Origin: Hongsoonwoonella zoysiae
Lineage (GTDB): Bacteria; Pseudomonadota; Alphaproteobacteria; Rhizobiales; Stappiaceae
DNA length: 64,000 nt
Reading direction: 5' to 3'
NCBI RefSeq assembly: GCF_013266695.1
Contig: NZ_JABRXF010000001.1
Coordinates: 1,245,736-1,309,735 of the forward strand
Shown here: piece after piece, positions 51,849 through 61,554 of the stretch
Layout: every line of letters begins with the position of its first letter
Position numbering within the stretch: position 1 is the first letter of the stretch
Notes under the pieces: generated by a model
Told to the model about the DNA's origin: nothing
Seen by the model: only the letters and a program-made list of their open reading frames with translations
Databases searched by the model: none
Position numbers and translations under genes: made by a program

Positions 51849-52793
51849 CTATCGAAGCTTCGGGTTAAGCGCGTCGCGCAACCAGTCGCCGAGCAGATTG
51901 ACCGCGAGAACAAGAAGGGCGAGTGCGACGCCGGGGAAAATCGCGATCCACCATTCGCCGGAGAAAAGGAAGTCGTTACCGATGCGGATGAGCGTGCCGA
52001 GAGAAGGCTGCGTCGGTGGGACGCCAACGCCAAGGAAGGAAAGCGTCGCCTCGGTCACGATGGCGATCGCGAGGTTTATCGTCGCGATAACCAGCACCGG
52101 GCCTATCACGTTGGGCAAGACATGGCGGATCATGATCAGGAACGGAGGGATGCCGATCAGGCGAGCGGCCTGAACGTATTCCTTGTTTTTTTCAACCAGG
52201 GTGGAACCGCGCACGGTACGTGCGTATTGCACCCAAAGCGACAGGGAGATGGAAAAAACCAGTATCCAGAAGACGTATTTCTCACGGTCCAGATTGCCGA
52301 ACAACCCGCGCGCCGCTCCGTCGATGAGCAGCGCGATGAGGATAGCCGGGAAGGTAAGCTGCACTTCGGCGATGCGCATGATGACGGCATCCGTCCGCCC
52401 GCCCACGTAACCTGCGACCAGGCCAAGAAGCACGCCGACGATCGCGGCGAGAATCACCGAGAGGAAGCCGACGGCAAGCGAGATGCGCGATCCGTAAAGA
52501 ATCGCGGAAAAGACGTCGCGTCCCTGATCGTCCGTGCCGAGCAGGAACCGTGGGTCGCTGCCGTCCATCCAGACCGGTGGCACGCGCGCATCAAGGATCG
52601 ATATCCCCGCCAGATCGAAAGGGTCATGCGGTGCGATCCACGGCGCGAAAAGCGCGCCGATGAAATAGAGCGCGGTAATCACCGCCGCCACCACGGTGAC
52701 TTTCGAGCGTAGGAACGAATGAAGTATATCGCTGTCGAGCGCGCGCTTGAGCGCTCCTTGCGGTGCATTACGGTTCAGGGGTTCGTCCGACAT
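51849..52793 (-). CDS. Dipeptide ABC transporter permease (DppC-like)
   Basis: A 314-residue permease with an N-terminal cytoplasmic segment, then helix VTVVAAVITALYFIGALFAP. The motifs HPFDLAGISILDARVPP, LLGTDDQGRDVFSAILYGSR and EYVQAARLIGIPPFLIMIRH (EAA loop) are hallmarks of DppC/OppC. It is coded 13 bp after the DppB-like gene. Confidence 0.9.
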   Translation of the reverse strand: MSDEPLNRNAPQGALKRALDSDILHSFLRSKVTVVAAVITALYFIGALFAPWIAPHDPFDLAGISILDARVPPVWMDGSDPRFLLGTDDQGRDVFSAILYGSRISLAVGFLSVILAAIVGVLLGLVAGYVGGRTDAVIMRIAEVQLTFPAILIALLIDGAARGLFGNLDREKYVFWILVFSISLSLWVQYARTVRGSTLVEKNKEYVQAARLIGIPPFLIMIRHVLPNVIGPVLVIATINLAIAIVTEATLSFLGVGVPPTQPSLGTLIRIGNDFLFSGEWWIAIFPGVALALLVLAVNLLGDWLRDALNPKLR

Positions 52794-52806
52794 GTCATTG
52801 CACCCC

Positions 52807-53784
52807 TTATTTTATCGCGCGTTCGGTGCGCAGCCGCGGATCGACATAGAAATAGAGAAGGTCGACCACGAAATTGATCAGCACGAACAGGAAGGCGATC
52901 AGCATGAGGTAGGCCGCCATGATCGGGATATCGACATTCTGGACGGACTGAAGGAACAAGAGCCCCATGCCCGGCCATTGGAACACGGTCTCGGTGATGA
53001 TCGCGAAGGCGATGATGGTGCCGAGCTGCAGGCCGGTGATCGTTATCACGGGCACCAGTGTGTTCTTGAGCGCATGCCGATAGTTCACCGTGCGGTTCGG
53101 CAGGCCGCGGGCACGCGCGAACTTGATGTAGTCGGTGCGGATCACCTCAAGCATTTCGGAGCGCACCAGACGCATGATCAGCGTCATCTGGAAAAGGCCA
53201 AGCGTGATCGCCGGCAGCACCAATGCCTTGATGCCGCTCCAGGTCAGCAGGCCGGTCGACCACCAGCCTATCTGCACGACTTCGCCGCGTCCGAAGCTTG
53301 GCAGCCATTGCAGGTTTACCGAGAAAATGAAGATAAGCAGAATGCCTATGAAGAAAGTTGGCAGCGAAATGCCGACGAGCGAGGCGGACAGGAAAACCTT
53401 GGACAGGAAACTGTCGCGGTTGAGGCCCGTATAGACGCCCATCGGAATGCCGACGAGAACGGCGAAAATCGCGGAGACAACGGAAAGCTCCAAAGTCGCG
53501 GGCAGGCGCTTGCCGATCATTTCCGCAACCGGCTGCTTGAACTGGTAGGAGGTTCCGAAATCGAACTGTGCGGCATTCAGTATAAAGCGCGCGAACTGGA
53601 CGATGACGGCATCGTTGAGCCCAAGCCGTTCGCGAAGCGCTTCACGTTGTTCGGGTGTGGTTTCCACCCCGACCATCTGGTTGACGGGGTCACCGACGAA
53701 GCGAAACAGGGTGAAGGCTATCAATGCCACCACGATCATGACCAAAAGCGCCTGGAACAGGCGGCGGATGCTGAAGGCGAGCAT
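52807..53784 (-). CDS. Dipeptide ABC transporter permease (DppB-like)
   Basis: A 325-residue permease: N-terminal helix RRLFQALLVMIVVALIAFTL, the family extracytoplasmic region RLGLNDAVIVQFARFI, and the EAA loop DYIKFARARGLPNRTVNYRH. It pairs with the DppC-like permease. It is separated from the binding-protein gene by an 81-bp gap that contains a stable stem loop. Confidence 0.9.
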   Translation of the reverse strand: MLAFSIRRLFQALLVMIVVALIAFTLFRFVGDPVNQMVGVETTPEQREALRERLGLNDAVIVQFARFILNAAQFDFGTSYQFKQPVAEMIGKRLPATLELSVVSAIFAVLVGIPMGVYTGLNRDSFLSKVFLSASLVGISLPTFFIGILLIFIFSVNLQWLPSFGRGEVVQIGWWSTGLLTWSGIKALVLPAITLGLFQMTLIMRLVRSEMLEVIRTDYIKFARARGLPNRTVNYRHALKNTLVPVITITGLQLGTIIAFAIITETVFQWPGMGLLFLQSVQNVDIPIMAAYLMLIAFLFVLINFVVDLLYFYVDPRLRTERAIK

Positions 53785-53817
53785 ATTGCCTCGATCGGAA
53801 GGATTTCTGAAATCAAA

Positions 53818-53843
53818 CCCGGCGGCGAATGATCGCCGCCGGG
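53818..53843 (-). other. Intercistronic hairpin after the peptide-binding protein gene
   Basis: CCCGGCGGCG-N6-CGCCGCCGGG is a perfect 10-bp stem 23 bp downstream of the binding-protein stop; on the minus strand it is followed by TTTGATTTC. It is likely a partial terminator that lowers expression of the permease and ATPase genes relative to the binding protein. Confidence 0.7.
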
Positions 53844-53865
53844 CTGAAGCACCGGATTTCGGGTC

Positions 53866-55449
53866 TTAGTTCTTGGTCACCCAGCGGAAGTGGAACTGGT
53901 TGTCCGCACGCTGAACGAGGTCGACCTTCTCCGAAACGCCCCAGGCAAGGCCCTGCTGATGTAGCGGAATGTGAGACACTTCCTCAGTCGTCAGCTTGAA
54001 GGCATCGTAGATCAGCTGGTCGCGCTTTTCGGGGTCGTTCTCCGAAAGGATCTGCGCGGAAAGCTCGTCAACCTTCGGATTGCAGTATCCCCCGAGGTTG
54101 AAGGGCCCTCCGGCGCCAGAATCGTCGCGGCAGCCATGCAGATTGGTCAGCACGTTCCAGCTGTCGAAGGAACCGGGCGTCCAGCCGAGCAGGTAAAACG
54201 AGGTATCATAACCGCCGGATGCCAGCACCTTGGCGAAATATTTCGCTTTCGGCTGGGCGTTGAGGTCGACCTTCACGCCAATGCGCGCAAGGAAGGCCGC
54301 AACCGTCTGGCAGATCGATTCGTCGTTCACGTACCGGTCGTTCGGGCAGTCCATGCCGACCGAGAAACCGTCTGGATATCCGGCTTCCGCCAGAAGCGCC
54401 TTCGCGGCGTCCGGGTCATACGGGAAGCGCTCGAACTCGTCGGATCGGGAGAACAGGAGCGGCGAGATCATCAGCGCCGACGGGGTCGACAGACCGCGCA
54501 TCACCTTGTCCTTGATCGCCTCGATGTCGATCGCCTGATAGAAGGCCTTGCGCACGCGGACATCCTTGAAGGGGTTCTTGCCCTTCACGTTGGAATGAAG
54601 CAGTTCATCGCGCTTCTGGTCCATTCCGAGGAAGATCGTACGAAGTTCCGGGCCCGTCAGCGCGCGCGTGCCCGCGTTGTCGTTGACGCGCTTGATGTCC
54701 TGGACCGGCACCGGATAGACCATATCGAGTTCGCCGGAAAGCAGCGCGGCAATACGCGTTGCGTCCGACGAGATCGGCGTAAACACGACCCGGTCGAGGT
54801 TATGCTCGGCCTTGTCCCACCAGTCTTCGTTCTTCGTATAGACCGTACGAACGCCGGCTTCGTGGCTTTCGATCTTAAACGGGCCCGTACCGTTCGCATG
54901 AAGGGCCGCGTAATTCGGGTTGGTGTCGGAGGCGGAAGTGACCTTCGTGGCGCTGTTCGCCTCGGTCCACTCCTTGTCCATGATGTACCATGTATCCCAC
55001 TCGTAATGCAGGATCGGGTTAGGTCCCGGCAGGACGAAATCGACGGTATAATCGTCGACGATCTCCACCTTGACGTCCGCACCGATGCGCGTTGTCAGAT
55101 CCGATCCCTCGGAGCGGACGCGCTCGGCAGAAAAGGCAACGTCTTCGGCGGTGAAATCGTTACCGTTGTGGAACTTCACACCTTTGCGCAGATGGAAACG
55201 CCAGCGGTTCGGCTCAACGACCTCCCAGCTTTCGGCCAAGGCAGGCTGAATTGCAAGGTCCGGCCCGCGCCGGGTCAACCCTTCGTACGTATTGCCGAGC
55301 GAGCCCAGCGTGAACGTTTCGTTCAGGCTGTAGGGATCGAGCGCGTTGAGCGTGCCCTGAAAGGCGTAGTTGAGCTCCGCGGCGGAAGCGCCGCCGCTCG
55401 TCAAAGCGGCTATTACGGCAGCGGCCGCAAACGGTTTCAATATCTTCAT
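53866..55449 (-). CDS. Peptide ABC transporter substrate-binding protein (SBP_bac_5)
   Basis: A 527-residue periplasmic protein with a signal peptide (MKILKPFAAAAVIAALTSGG, cleavage after ASA). NRWRFHLRKGVKFHNGNDFT, GTGPFKIESHE and RKAFYQAIDIEAI are the classical family-5 segments shared by DppA, OppA and nickel-binding proteins. The ligand is unknown; the ArgE-like gene upstream suggests peptides or acyl-amino acids. It is the first gene of the transporter part of the operon, 162 bp from the ArgE-like gene. Confidence 0.9.
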   Translation of the reverse strand: MKILKPFAAAAVIAALTSGGASAAELNYAFQGTLNALDPYSLNETFTLGSLGNTYEGLTRRGPDLAIQPALAESWEVVEPNRWRFHLRKGVKFHNGNDFTAEDVAFSAERVRSEGSDLTTRIGADVKVEIVDDYTVDFVLPGPNPILHYEWDTWYIMDKEWTEANSATKVTSASDTNPNYAALHANGTGPFKIESHEAGVRTVYTKNEDWWDKAEHNLDRVVFTPISSDATRIAALLSGELDMVYPVPVQDIKRVNDNAGTRALTGPELRTIFLGMDQKRDELLHSNVKGKNPFKDVRVRKAFYQAIDIEAIKDKVMRGLSTPSALMISPLLFSRSDEFERFPYDPDAAKALLAEAGYPDGFSVGMDCPNDRYVNDESICQTVAAFLARIGVKVDLNAQPKAKYFAKVLASGGYDTSFYLLGWTPGSFDSWNVLTNLHGCRDDSGAGGPFNLGGYCNPKVDELSAQILSENDPEKRDQLIYDAFKLTTEEVSHIPLHQQGLAWGVSEKVDLVQRADNQFHFRWVTKN

Positions 55450-55611
55450 TCCCCTCTACTCCCCTCGTGGAACGGACGTTGGGCATTATTCGCCCATATC
55501 CTCTGGTGGGTTGCCGATCGGCCGCTTTGGCGTTGCTCTTGATTGCGCCGATCCGCTGGTTGAACTCTAAACAGGCCGGTGAGCTTGCGTAAAGCGCTTG
55601 CATGCCCACTA

Positions 55612-56784
55612 TTATGTCAACTCGCGCATCAGGCGGCGAATGAACGCTTCGCCCGCAACCAGTTGCGCCTTTTCGATAAATTCGTCGGGCTGGTGAGCCT
55701 GGTCGATGGAACCCGGGCCGCACACGATTGTGGAAAAGCCGGCCTCCTGGAACTGACCGGCCTCGGTTCCGTAGACGACGACATTGCGTGAATTGTCGCC
55801 GGTCAAGCGGCGCGCAAGTTCCTCCGCTCCGCCATTTTCCTCAGGCTGAAGCCCCGGCACGGCGGAAAGTCTTTCGATGGTGATGCCGGCTTCGGGCGCG
55901 CCAGCCTTCATTTCGGGCTCGACCTCGCTGCGAACGAAGCTTTCGTATCGCGCCTGCCATTCGTCCTGGGACTCATGCGGCAGCGAGCGTATGTCGGTAT
56001 AAAACCATGCGCTTTTCGCGACGATATTATGGGCCGTACCGCCCTCCAGAACGCCGCAGTGAAGCGTCGTATAAGGCGGATCGAAAGGTGAGCCCGGCGG
56101 CGTTTCGCCAATGTTGGCGCGGGTGCGCTCATCGAGCCAGCCGATGATGCGCGCAGCCGCCGTTATGGCCGAAACGCCTCGGTTCAACTGACTGGAGTGC
56201 ACCGATTTTCCGGTGACGGTCGTTCGCAGCAGCATGGTTCCCTTGTGCGAATCGACAACCTTCATCGAGGTGGGTTCGCCTACGATCACCGCCGCCGGGC
56301 TCGGACCGTCGCTCACCATCGCCTCGATCATTCGCGGCGCGCCGATACAGCCGATCTCCTCGTCATAGGATAGCGCGATGTGGATCGGGCGCTTCAGGTT
56401 CGCCGCAACCATTTGCGGTACATGGGCAAGCGCGATCGCGGCGAAGCTTTTCATGTCGGCGGTGCCGCGCCCATAAAACCTTCCATCGCGTTCGCAGAGA
56501 GTGAAGGGATCGCTCGACCAGGACTGTCCGGCGACCGGCACCACATCGGTATGCCCCGAAAGCACGACACCGCCGTCTATCCGGGGGCCGACGATGGCGT
56601 GGAGGTTCGCCTTTTCGCCGGTTTCGTCGAAGGTCAGTGTGCAATCGATTCCGAATTCGCCGAGATAGGCGCGAATGAAGTTGATAAGGTCGAGATTGCT
56701 GCGGTCCGAGACGGTCTGAAAGCCGACGAGCCGGGAGAGCATATCTTCTGTCGAATAGCAAGTGGCGTCCAAGTCGTATTCCAA
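55612..56784 (-). CDS. argE: M20 family deacylase, acetylornithine deacetylase-like
   Basis: A metallopeptidase-fold enzyme of about 390 residues. Zinc-binding motifs are in order: LSGHTDVVPV, GRGTADMKSF, catalytic YDEEIGCIGA, VGEPTSMKV, and a late HQPDEF histidine. The spacing is that of ArgE, which removes the acetyl group from N2-acetylornithine; homologues in peptide-import operons may instead deacylate N-acyl amino acids or split dipeptides. The start is uncertain: TTG at 56784 or ATG at 56742 (MLSRLVGFQTVSDRSN). It is upstream of, and in line with, the dipeptide-type importer. Confidence 0.85.
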   Translation of the reverse strand: MEYDLDATCYSTEDMLSRLVGFQTVSDRSNLDLINFIRAYLGEFGIDCTLTFDETGEKANLHAIVGPRIDGGVVLSGHTDVVPVAGQSWSSDPFTLCERDGRFYGRGTADMKSFAAIALAHVPQMVAANLKRPIHIALSYDEEIGCIGAPRMIEAMVSDGPSPAAVIVGEPTSMKVVDSHKGTMLLRTTVTGKSVHSSQLNRGVSAITAAARIIGWLDERTRANIGETPPGSPFDPPYTTLHCGVLEGGTAHNIVAKSAWFYTDIRSLPHESQDEWQARYESFVRSEVEPEMKAGAPEAGITIERLSAVPGLQPEENGGAEELARRLTGDNSRNVVVYGTEAGQFQEAGFSTIVCGPGSIDQAHQPDEFIEKAQLVAGEAFIRRLMRELT

Positions 56785-56890
56785 ACGCGGGAGGCAGGAA
56801 CCGCTATTTGCGGATAGGTAGGAATTTTACGTAAGGCTGGCCCGGATCGTGTCCCACGTCAATCATTGTGGAAAACCCCTGTCCAGCGGA

Positions 56891-58603
56891 TCACGATCTG
56901 GCTGATTTCAGCGCCGCTTCAAGTGTTGCAGCATCGTGGATTGCGGAAACTTTCAATGGTGCGATGCGGCCACGCACCGCCAGTTCGCGCGCTTCGCCTA
57001 TCTCGTCCGACGCAATGTCTGCCGCTTCCAGGACATCGTGGGAAACGAGCGCCAACGCTCCATTTTCCTTCGTGGCATCCTCCAGCCTGCTTGCCACGTT
57101 CACCACGTCACCGAGGGCAGTGAGGCCGGATTCGACGCCGCCGCGGCCGTCAAGGCCGATCCGCCCAAGGATGGATGGTCCGCCATGCAGCCCGATGCCT
57201 ATGCGCAGCGGCTCGCCCAATTGCCCTTTCAGTTCCTCGTTGATCGTCTCGATTTCCTTCGACAGCCTGATGATGGTCGAAAGCGCCTGTCGGAGGCCGG
57301 ACCGGTAGGTCGTATTGACGCCGTATAGCGCCATTACGCCATCGCCCATGACCTTGTCGACCATGCCGCCGTCCGCCCGGATCGCCTTGACCACCCCGTC
57401 GATATACCGGTTCAGAATGAACACCACGTCGAACGCGAGACGGCTTTCGGTCAGCCTCGTGAAGCCGCGCATGTCAATGAACATGACGCCGATCTGCCGC
57501 TCCACCCCCCAGCGGTACCGGTCGTGGAAGGCGGCGGGAGGAAGCGCCTTTCCTGGCAGAATCAGGGGGCGGACAAGGAGATCGGCTTTCGGCCTGACCT
57601 GGCAGGCCAGACGCACGTTTTCACCGGCCCGGATGCGCTTCAGCACGCTTTGTTCGGCGTTACTCGGCGGATCGAGGGTATCTGCGCCCTCAAGGATCAT
57701 GGTCCGGCATGTGGAACAGCGCCCGCGCCCCCCGCACACCGACATCATGGGCACCCGGTTCATGCGGCCGATTTCCAGCAATGTGGGCCCGAGGGGGGAT
57801 CGGACCGCCCTTTCACCGGCGAAGGCTATGGATATCCGCCCTCCGTATCGCTTCCAGAGCTTCCGGCCGGCGACAAGCGCCAGGGCAAGGCCTATCAAGC
57901 CATAGACGATGACGTTGGCGTGGCTTGCGATTTCCGCCAGTGCTTCCTGTTCGCCCTGTTTGAAATTGCTTTTCGCTTCGCCGGTAAGGTAAAGCCGCCT
58001 CGCCGCCGAAATCCACCCCGTCAGGGCGAGCAGGGGTATCGCGCCCGCGAATATCAAAAATACCGGCTGCCATGACCGATACCAGCCGTAAAGGCGCAGC
58101 CAGTAGTGCAGCCCGATCATGCCATGGATCCAGACGATCACGAGAAGCGCCGATTGAAGGGCGGCGTGATCGGGCCAGAGGACCGAAAGCTCGTGAGAGT
58201 AGTCCATGTACGTTTTGTAAGCGATTTCCGCGCCTCTGGTGCCGGCAACGTGTCGGATCAGCAGGAAGGGTATGGAAAGCCCCAAAACAAGCTGCAGGGC
58301 CTCCCATTTCTGCATGATCAGCGTGCCGCGTTTCGCCGTTTTCCAAAGCGCTAGCCCGGCATGGATGGCAAGCGCGCCGTAGAGCAAGCCCGTGCCGACG
58401 GTCGAATGCCAGATCATGTAGCGCAAATCCTGGCCGGCTTGCATGATCTCCAGGGAGATGTTGCCAAGGGCATGATTGAGGAAATGCAAGAGAACGAAGG
58501 CAACGAGGACCAGGCCGCTTGCAAGGCGCAGGCGCTGTTCCAGCGAGCCGGACCCAGCGGGGCCTTTCCGTGCCCGCCGTTTCGCCGCGACCTTCGTCAA
58601 CAT
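56891..58603 (-). CDS. cyaC: Redox-responsive class III adenylate cyclase, CyaC type
   Basis: A 570-residue three-part protein. Residues 25-250 form about six membrane helices with a set of histidines (His40, 44, 66, 81, 118, 160, 166) as in the diheme-b anchor of succinate:quinone reductases. Residues 255-350 form a [2Fe-2S] ferredoxin domain with C290-x5-C296-x2-C299 and C334. Residues 368-560 are a class III cyclase catalytic domain with metal aspartates Asp377 (FIDMRGFTR) and Asp421 (VMGDGVMALYG). S. meliloti CyaC has this make-up, and its cyclase activity responds to quinone redox state. It should make cAMP in response to respiratory state. It stands alone. Confidence 0.87.
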   Translation of the reverse strand: MLTKVAAKRRARKGPAGSGSLEQRLRLASGLVLVAFVLLHFLNHALGNISLEIMQAGQDLRYMIWHSTVGTGLLYGALAIHAGLALWKTAKRGTLIMQKWEALQLVLGLSIPFLLIRHVAGTRGAEIAYKTYMDYSHELSVLWPDHAALQSALLVIVWIHGMIGLHYWLRLYGWYRSWQPVFLIFAGAIPLLALTGWISAARRLYLTGEAKSNFKQGEQEALAEIASHANVIVYGLIGLALALVAGRKLWKRYGGRISIAFAGERAVRSPLGPTLLEIGRMNRVPMMSVCGGRGRCSTCRTMILEGADTLDPPSNAEQSVLKRIRAGENVRLACQVRPKADLLVRPLILPGKALPPAAFHDRYRWGVERQIGVMFIDMRGFTRLTESRLAFDVVFILNRYIDGVVKAIRADGGMVDKVMGDGVMALYGVNTTYRSGLRQALSTIIRLSKEIETINEELKGQLGEPLRIGIGLHGGPSILGRIGLDGRGGVESGLTALGDVVNVASRLEDATKENGALALVSHDVLEAADIASDEIGEARELAVRGRIAPLKVSAIHDAATLEAALKSARS

Positions 58604-58755
58604 CGATATTCCCCCGGTATATCCTTGAGATTCTCAGATAAGGCTGCTTGCAGGTCCATCTACCTTTAAATGTCTAAACTCATCGTCACGAAACCGTGGA
58701 CAATCCGTCGCCGAGACGACATCAAGTGCATTGGACAAGAAGGATGCGAGGAAAC

Positions 58756-59121
58756 ATGACGGTTACGGTCTACGGGATCGCAAATTGCGACACGGTGAAA
58801 AAGGCACGCCGGTTTCTGGATGCCGCCGCCGTGCCTTACGCTTTTCACGACTACAAGAAGGCGGGCGTAACCCGCGAAAAGCTGGAAGCCTTCGTCGGAG
58901 AATTCGGCTGGCAAAAGGTGCTGAACACGCGCGGTACCACTTGGCGCAAGCTCGATGACGAGGTGAAGGAAGCAACGACGGATGCCGACACCGCGGTCGC
59001 CCTTATGCTGGAAAATCCGTCCATCATCAAACGCCCGATCGTCGAGGCTGAAGGGCGCAACCTTATCGGGTTCGACGAGACGTCCTGGGAGTTGGCGCTG
59101 GAAATGGGCGAATTGCGCTGA
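58756..59121 (+). CDS. ArsC/Spx-fold protein (YffB family)
   Basis: A 121-residue thioredoxin-fold protein. The start VTVYGIANCDTVKKARRFL has a single Cys in the position of the ArsC-family active site, followed by FHDYKKAGV and a late IIKRPIVEAEGRNLIGFDE, with the RP motif typical of the family. YffB-type proteins are thought to act as glutathione-dependent thiol reductases, not true arsenate reductases. The ATG at 58756 has GCGAGG upstream; the longer open frame is not supported. It is divergent from cyaC. Confidence 0.85.
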   Translation: MTVTVYGIANCDTVKKARRFLDAAAVPYAFHDYKKAGVTREKLEAFVGEFGWQKVLNTRGTTWRKLDDEVKEATTDADTAVALMLENPSIIKRPIVEAEGRNLIGFDETSWELALEMGELR

Positions 59122-59260
59122 TCTTCCGGCATGTTCGGTTGCGCCGTTGATTTTGCGCTGCGGAAAGCGTTAAGAGTCCGGCGAATTTTCACCGCCGCCA
59201 CATCGAAACCGGCCCGGCCCGAGCGGGCGGCCCGCAGGCGGCCGTCCAAAAGGAATGGCA

Positions 59261-60505
59261 ATGACCAAGGGTCTTTCCCGGCCGAAGAATCAAATTCGCT
59301 GGCTGCTGCTGGAGGGCATTTCGCCGTCCGCGCGCGCGATACTGGCCGATAATGGCTACGCGAATGTCGAGCATCTGACGACTGCGCTTGACAAGGATGC
59401 GTTGATCGATGCGCTGAAGGGCGTTCATATCCTGGGCATTCGATCGCGCACCCAGCTCGCGCCGGAGATTCTGGAAGCAGCGAGCACGCTCGTCGCCGTG
59501 GGGTGCTTTTCCGTCGGCACTAATCAGGTAGCGCTGCCGGAGGCGGCCCGGCTCGGCATTCCCGTATTCAACGCGCCGTTTTCGAACACGCGCAGCGTCG
59601 CGGAATTGACGATCGCCGAAATCGTCATGCTGATGCGCGGCACATTCGCAAAGTCTACGGCCGCTCACGCGGGCCGCTGGATGAAGAGCGCCGCCGGAAG
59701 CCGCGAAATCCGGGGCAAGACGCTCGGCATCGTCGGTTATGGCAACATCGGCTCGCAGCTTGCCGTTATCGCGGAAGCGATGGGCATGCGCGTTCTCTAC
59801 TATGACCATACCGACAAGCTCACCCACGGAAACGCCGAGCCGATGGCGTCGCTGCAAGGCCTGCTCTCCCAGTCCGACGTCGTTTCCCTGCACCTTCCGC
59901 AGACGCCGGAAACGAAGGGCATGATCGGCGAGGCCGAAATCCGCGCCATGAAGCCGGGCGCCTTCCTGATCAATAACGCGCGCGGCTCCGTTCTTGACGT
60001 CGAGGCGCTGGCCAGAGCGCTCAAGGACGGCCACCTTGCCGGGGCGGCGGTGGATGTTTTCCCGTCCGAGCCGAAGTCGAATTCGGAAGAATTCGTGAGT
60101 GCGTTGCGCGGGCTCGACAATGTCATCCTGACGCCGCATGTGGGCGGGTCGACGGAGGAGGCTCAGGAGCGTATCGGCGAGGAGGTTGCGCGCAAGCTGG
60201 TCGAATATTCCGATGTCGGTTCGACGGTGGGTGCGGTGAATTTCCCGCAGGTGCAACTGCCGAAGGGAACGGAAAACACCCGTTTCATCCAGGTGCAGAA
60301 GAATGCGCCCGGCGAACTTGGCCGGCTCAACGATCTCTTTGCCAGCTACGAGATCAACATCTCGTCTCAGTTCTACCAGACCGACGGCGAGATCGGCTAT
60401 GTCGTCCTCGATGCCGAGGGTCAGGTTGAGAATTCGGTCGAAATCCTGGAGGCGATCCGCAAGCTTCCCGGCACGATCCGCGCAAGGCTGCTCAACCGCG
60501 TTTGA
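59261..60505 (+). CDS. serA: D-3-phosphoglycerate dehydrogenase
   Basis: About 414 residues, the length of E. coli SerA. Catalytic and cofactor motifs: GCFSVGTNQVALPEAARLGI, LGIVGYGNIGSQLAVIAEAM (NAD), LPQTPETKGMIG, NNARGSVLDVEAL (Arg), HVGGSTEEAQ (His), and a C-terminal ACT domain (NAPGELGRLNDLFASYEINI) expected to bind serine as feedback inhibitor. SerA starts serine biosynthesis from 3-phosphoglycerate. ATG 59261 has AAAAGGA six bases upstream; an in-frame ATG at 59255 is too close to it. Confidence 0.92.
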   Translation: MTKGLSRPKNQIRWLLLEGISPSARAILADNGYANVEHLTTALDKDALIDALKGVHILGIRSRTQLAPEILEAASTLVAVGCFSVGTNQVALPEAARLGIPVFNAPFSNTRSVAELTIAEIVMLMRGTFAKSTAAHAGRWMKSAAGSREIRGKTLGIVGYGNIGSQLAVIAEAMGMRVLYYDHTDKLTHGNAEPMASLQGLLSQSDVVSLHLPQTPETKGMIGEAEIRAMKPGAFLINNARGSVLDVEALARALKDGHLAGAAVDVFPSEPKSNSEEFVSALRGLDNVILTPHVGGSTEEAQERIGEEVARKLVEYSDVGSTVGAVNFPQVQLPKGTENTRFIQVQKNAPGELGRLNDLFASYEINISSQFYQTDGEIGYVVLDAEGQVENSVEILEAIRKLPGTIRARLLNRV

Positions 60506-60550
60506 TTTTTCTGCGGCGAAAGGAACCGGGTCCGGCTCTTTACGGGCCGG

Positions 60551-61510
60551 TCAGCCGGACGTTTCCGCCACAGGCGTGACAGCATGGCCTTCCTTGAACC
60601 ACGTCGCAAGATTATCGAGCATGAGACTTCCCATCGCCTCGCGCGTGTGGATCGAAGCGGACCCCACATGCGGCAGCAGTACGGCGTTGTCGAGCGCGAT
60701 CAGTTCCGCCGGTGCACGCGGTTCTTCCTCGAAGACGTCAAGGCCCGCCGCCAGGATGACGCCGTTTTTCAAGGCCGTGATCAGCGCCTGTTCGTCGATG
60801 ACCGAGCCGCGCCCGATATTGATCACGACGCCGTTCGGGCCAAGCGCCTTCAGGACATCCGCGTCCACGGCATGCCGGGTATCGGCGCCGCCGGGTGCGA
60901 CAACCATCAGCGTGTCGCAGGCTGCCGCCAGCTCCTTCAGGTTTCGGTGATAGGGATAGGCGACGCCATCCTGTTTCCTGCGGCCATGATAGTGGATTTC
61001 GAGACCGAATGCCTCCGCTCGCCGGGCTATCGCTTTGCCGATGCGCCCCAGACCGAAAATCCCCAGCTTACGCCCGCGCAGCGTGCCGTGCGTGAGCGGA
61101 TAGGGGCCGTCGCTTTGCCATTTTCCGGCGCGCAGGTACCGCTCGGACGCTGAAAGCTCCCGAACCGCCATGATGAGAAGGCCGAGCGCGGTATCGGCAA
61201 CCTCTTCGGTCAGGACATCTGGAGTGTTCGTAACCATTATGCCCCGGTCCGCGCAATGCCTTGCATCGATACCGTCATAGCCGACGCCGAAATTGGCGAC
61301 GATTTGCAGGTTTGGCAGCCTGTCGACGAGGTTCGCGTCCACTTTCGCGGAAGGACTTGAGGCAATGCCTTTTATCATCTGCGCGACACTGTCCAGATAA
61401 GCCTCAGGATCCGCCATTTCCCAGAGCTTGTGGGTGGTGTAGTCACGGTCCAGAACCTTAAGGATCGAGCGCATGAGCGGACGAGGTATGAGGATGTCAG
61501 GCTTGTCCAT
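60551..61510 (-). CDS. D-isomer specific 2-hydroxyacid dehydrogenase
   Basis: A 319-residue enzyme of the glyoxylate/hydroxypyruvate/2-ketogluconate reductase group. Cofactor loop GRKLGIFGLGRIGKAIARRA; catalytic Arg in NIGRGSVIDE, Glu in DVFEEEP, His in LLPHVGSAS. The substrate is not certain. It lies 44 bp downstream of a LacI regulator on the same strand, and the pair plus the DMT transporter may handle one sugar-derived acid. Confidence 0.87.
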   Translation of the reverse strand: MDKPDILIPRPLMRSILKVLDRDYTTHKLWEMADPEAYLDSVAQMIKGIASSPSAKVDANLVDRLPNLQIVANFGVGYDGIDARHCADRGIMVTNTPDVLTEEVADTALGLLIMAVRELSASERYLRAGKWQSDGPYPLTHGTLRGRKLGIFGLGRIGKAIARRAEAFGLEIHYHGRRKQDGVAYPYHRNLKELAAACDTLMVVAPGGADTRHAVDADVLKALGPNGVVINIGRGSVIDEQALITALKNGVILAAGLDVFEEEPRAPAELIALDNAVLLPHVGSASIHTREAMGSLMLDNLATWFKEGHAVTPVAETSG

Positions 61511-61554
61511 TTGCCCCTCCGATAGGTTTCATTAGCATACGCCGCCCCGGCGCT

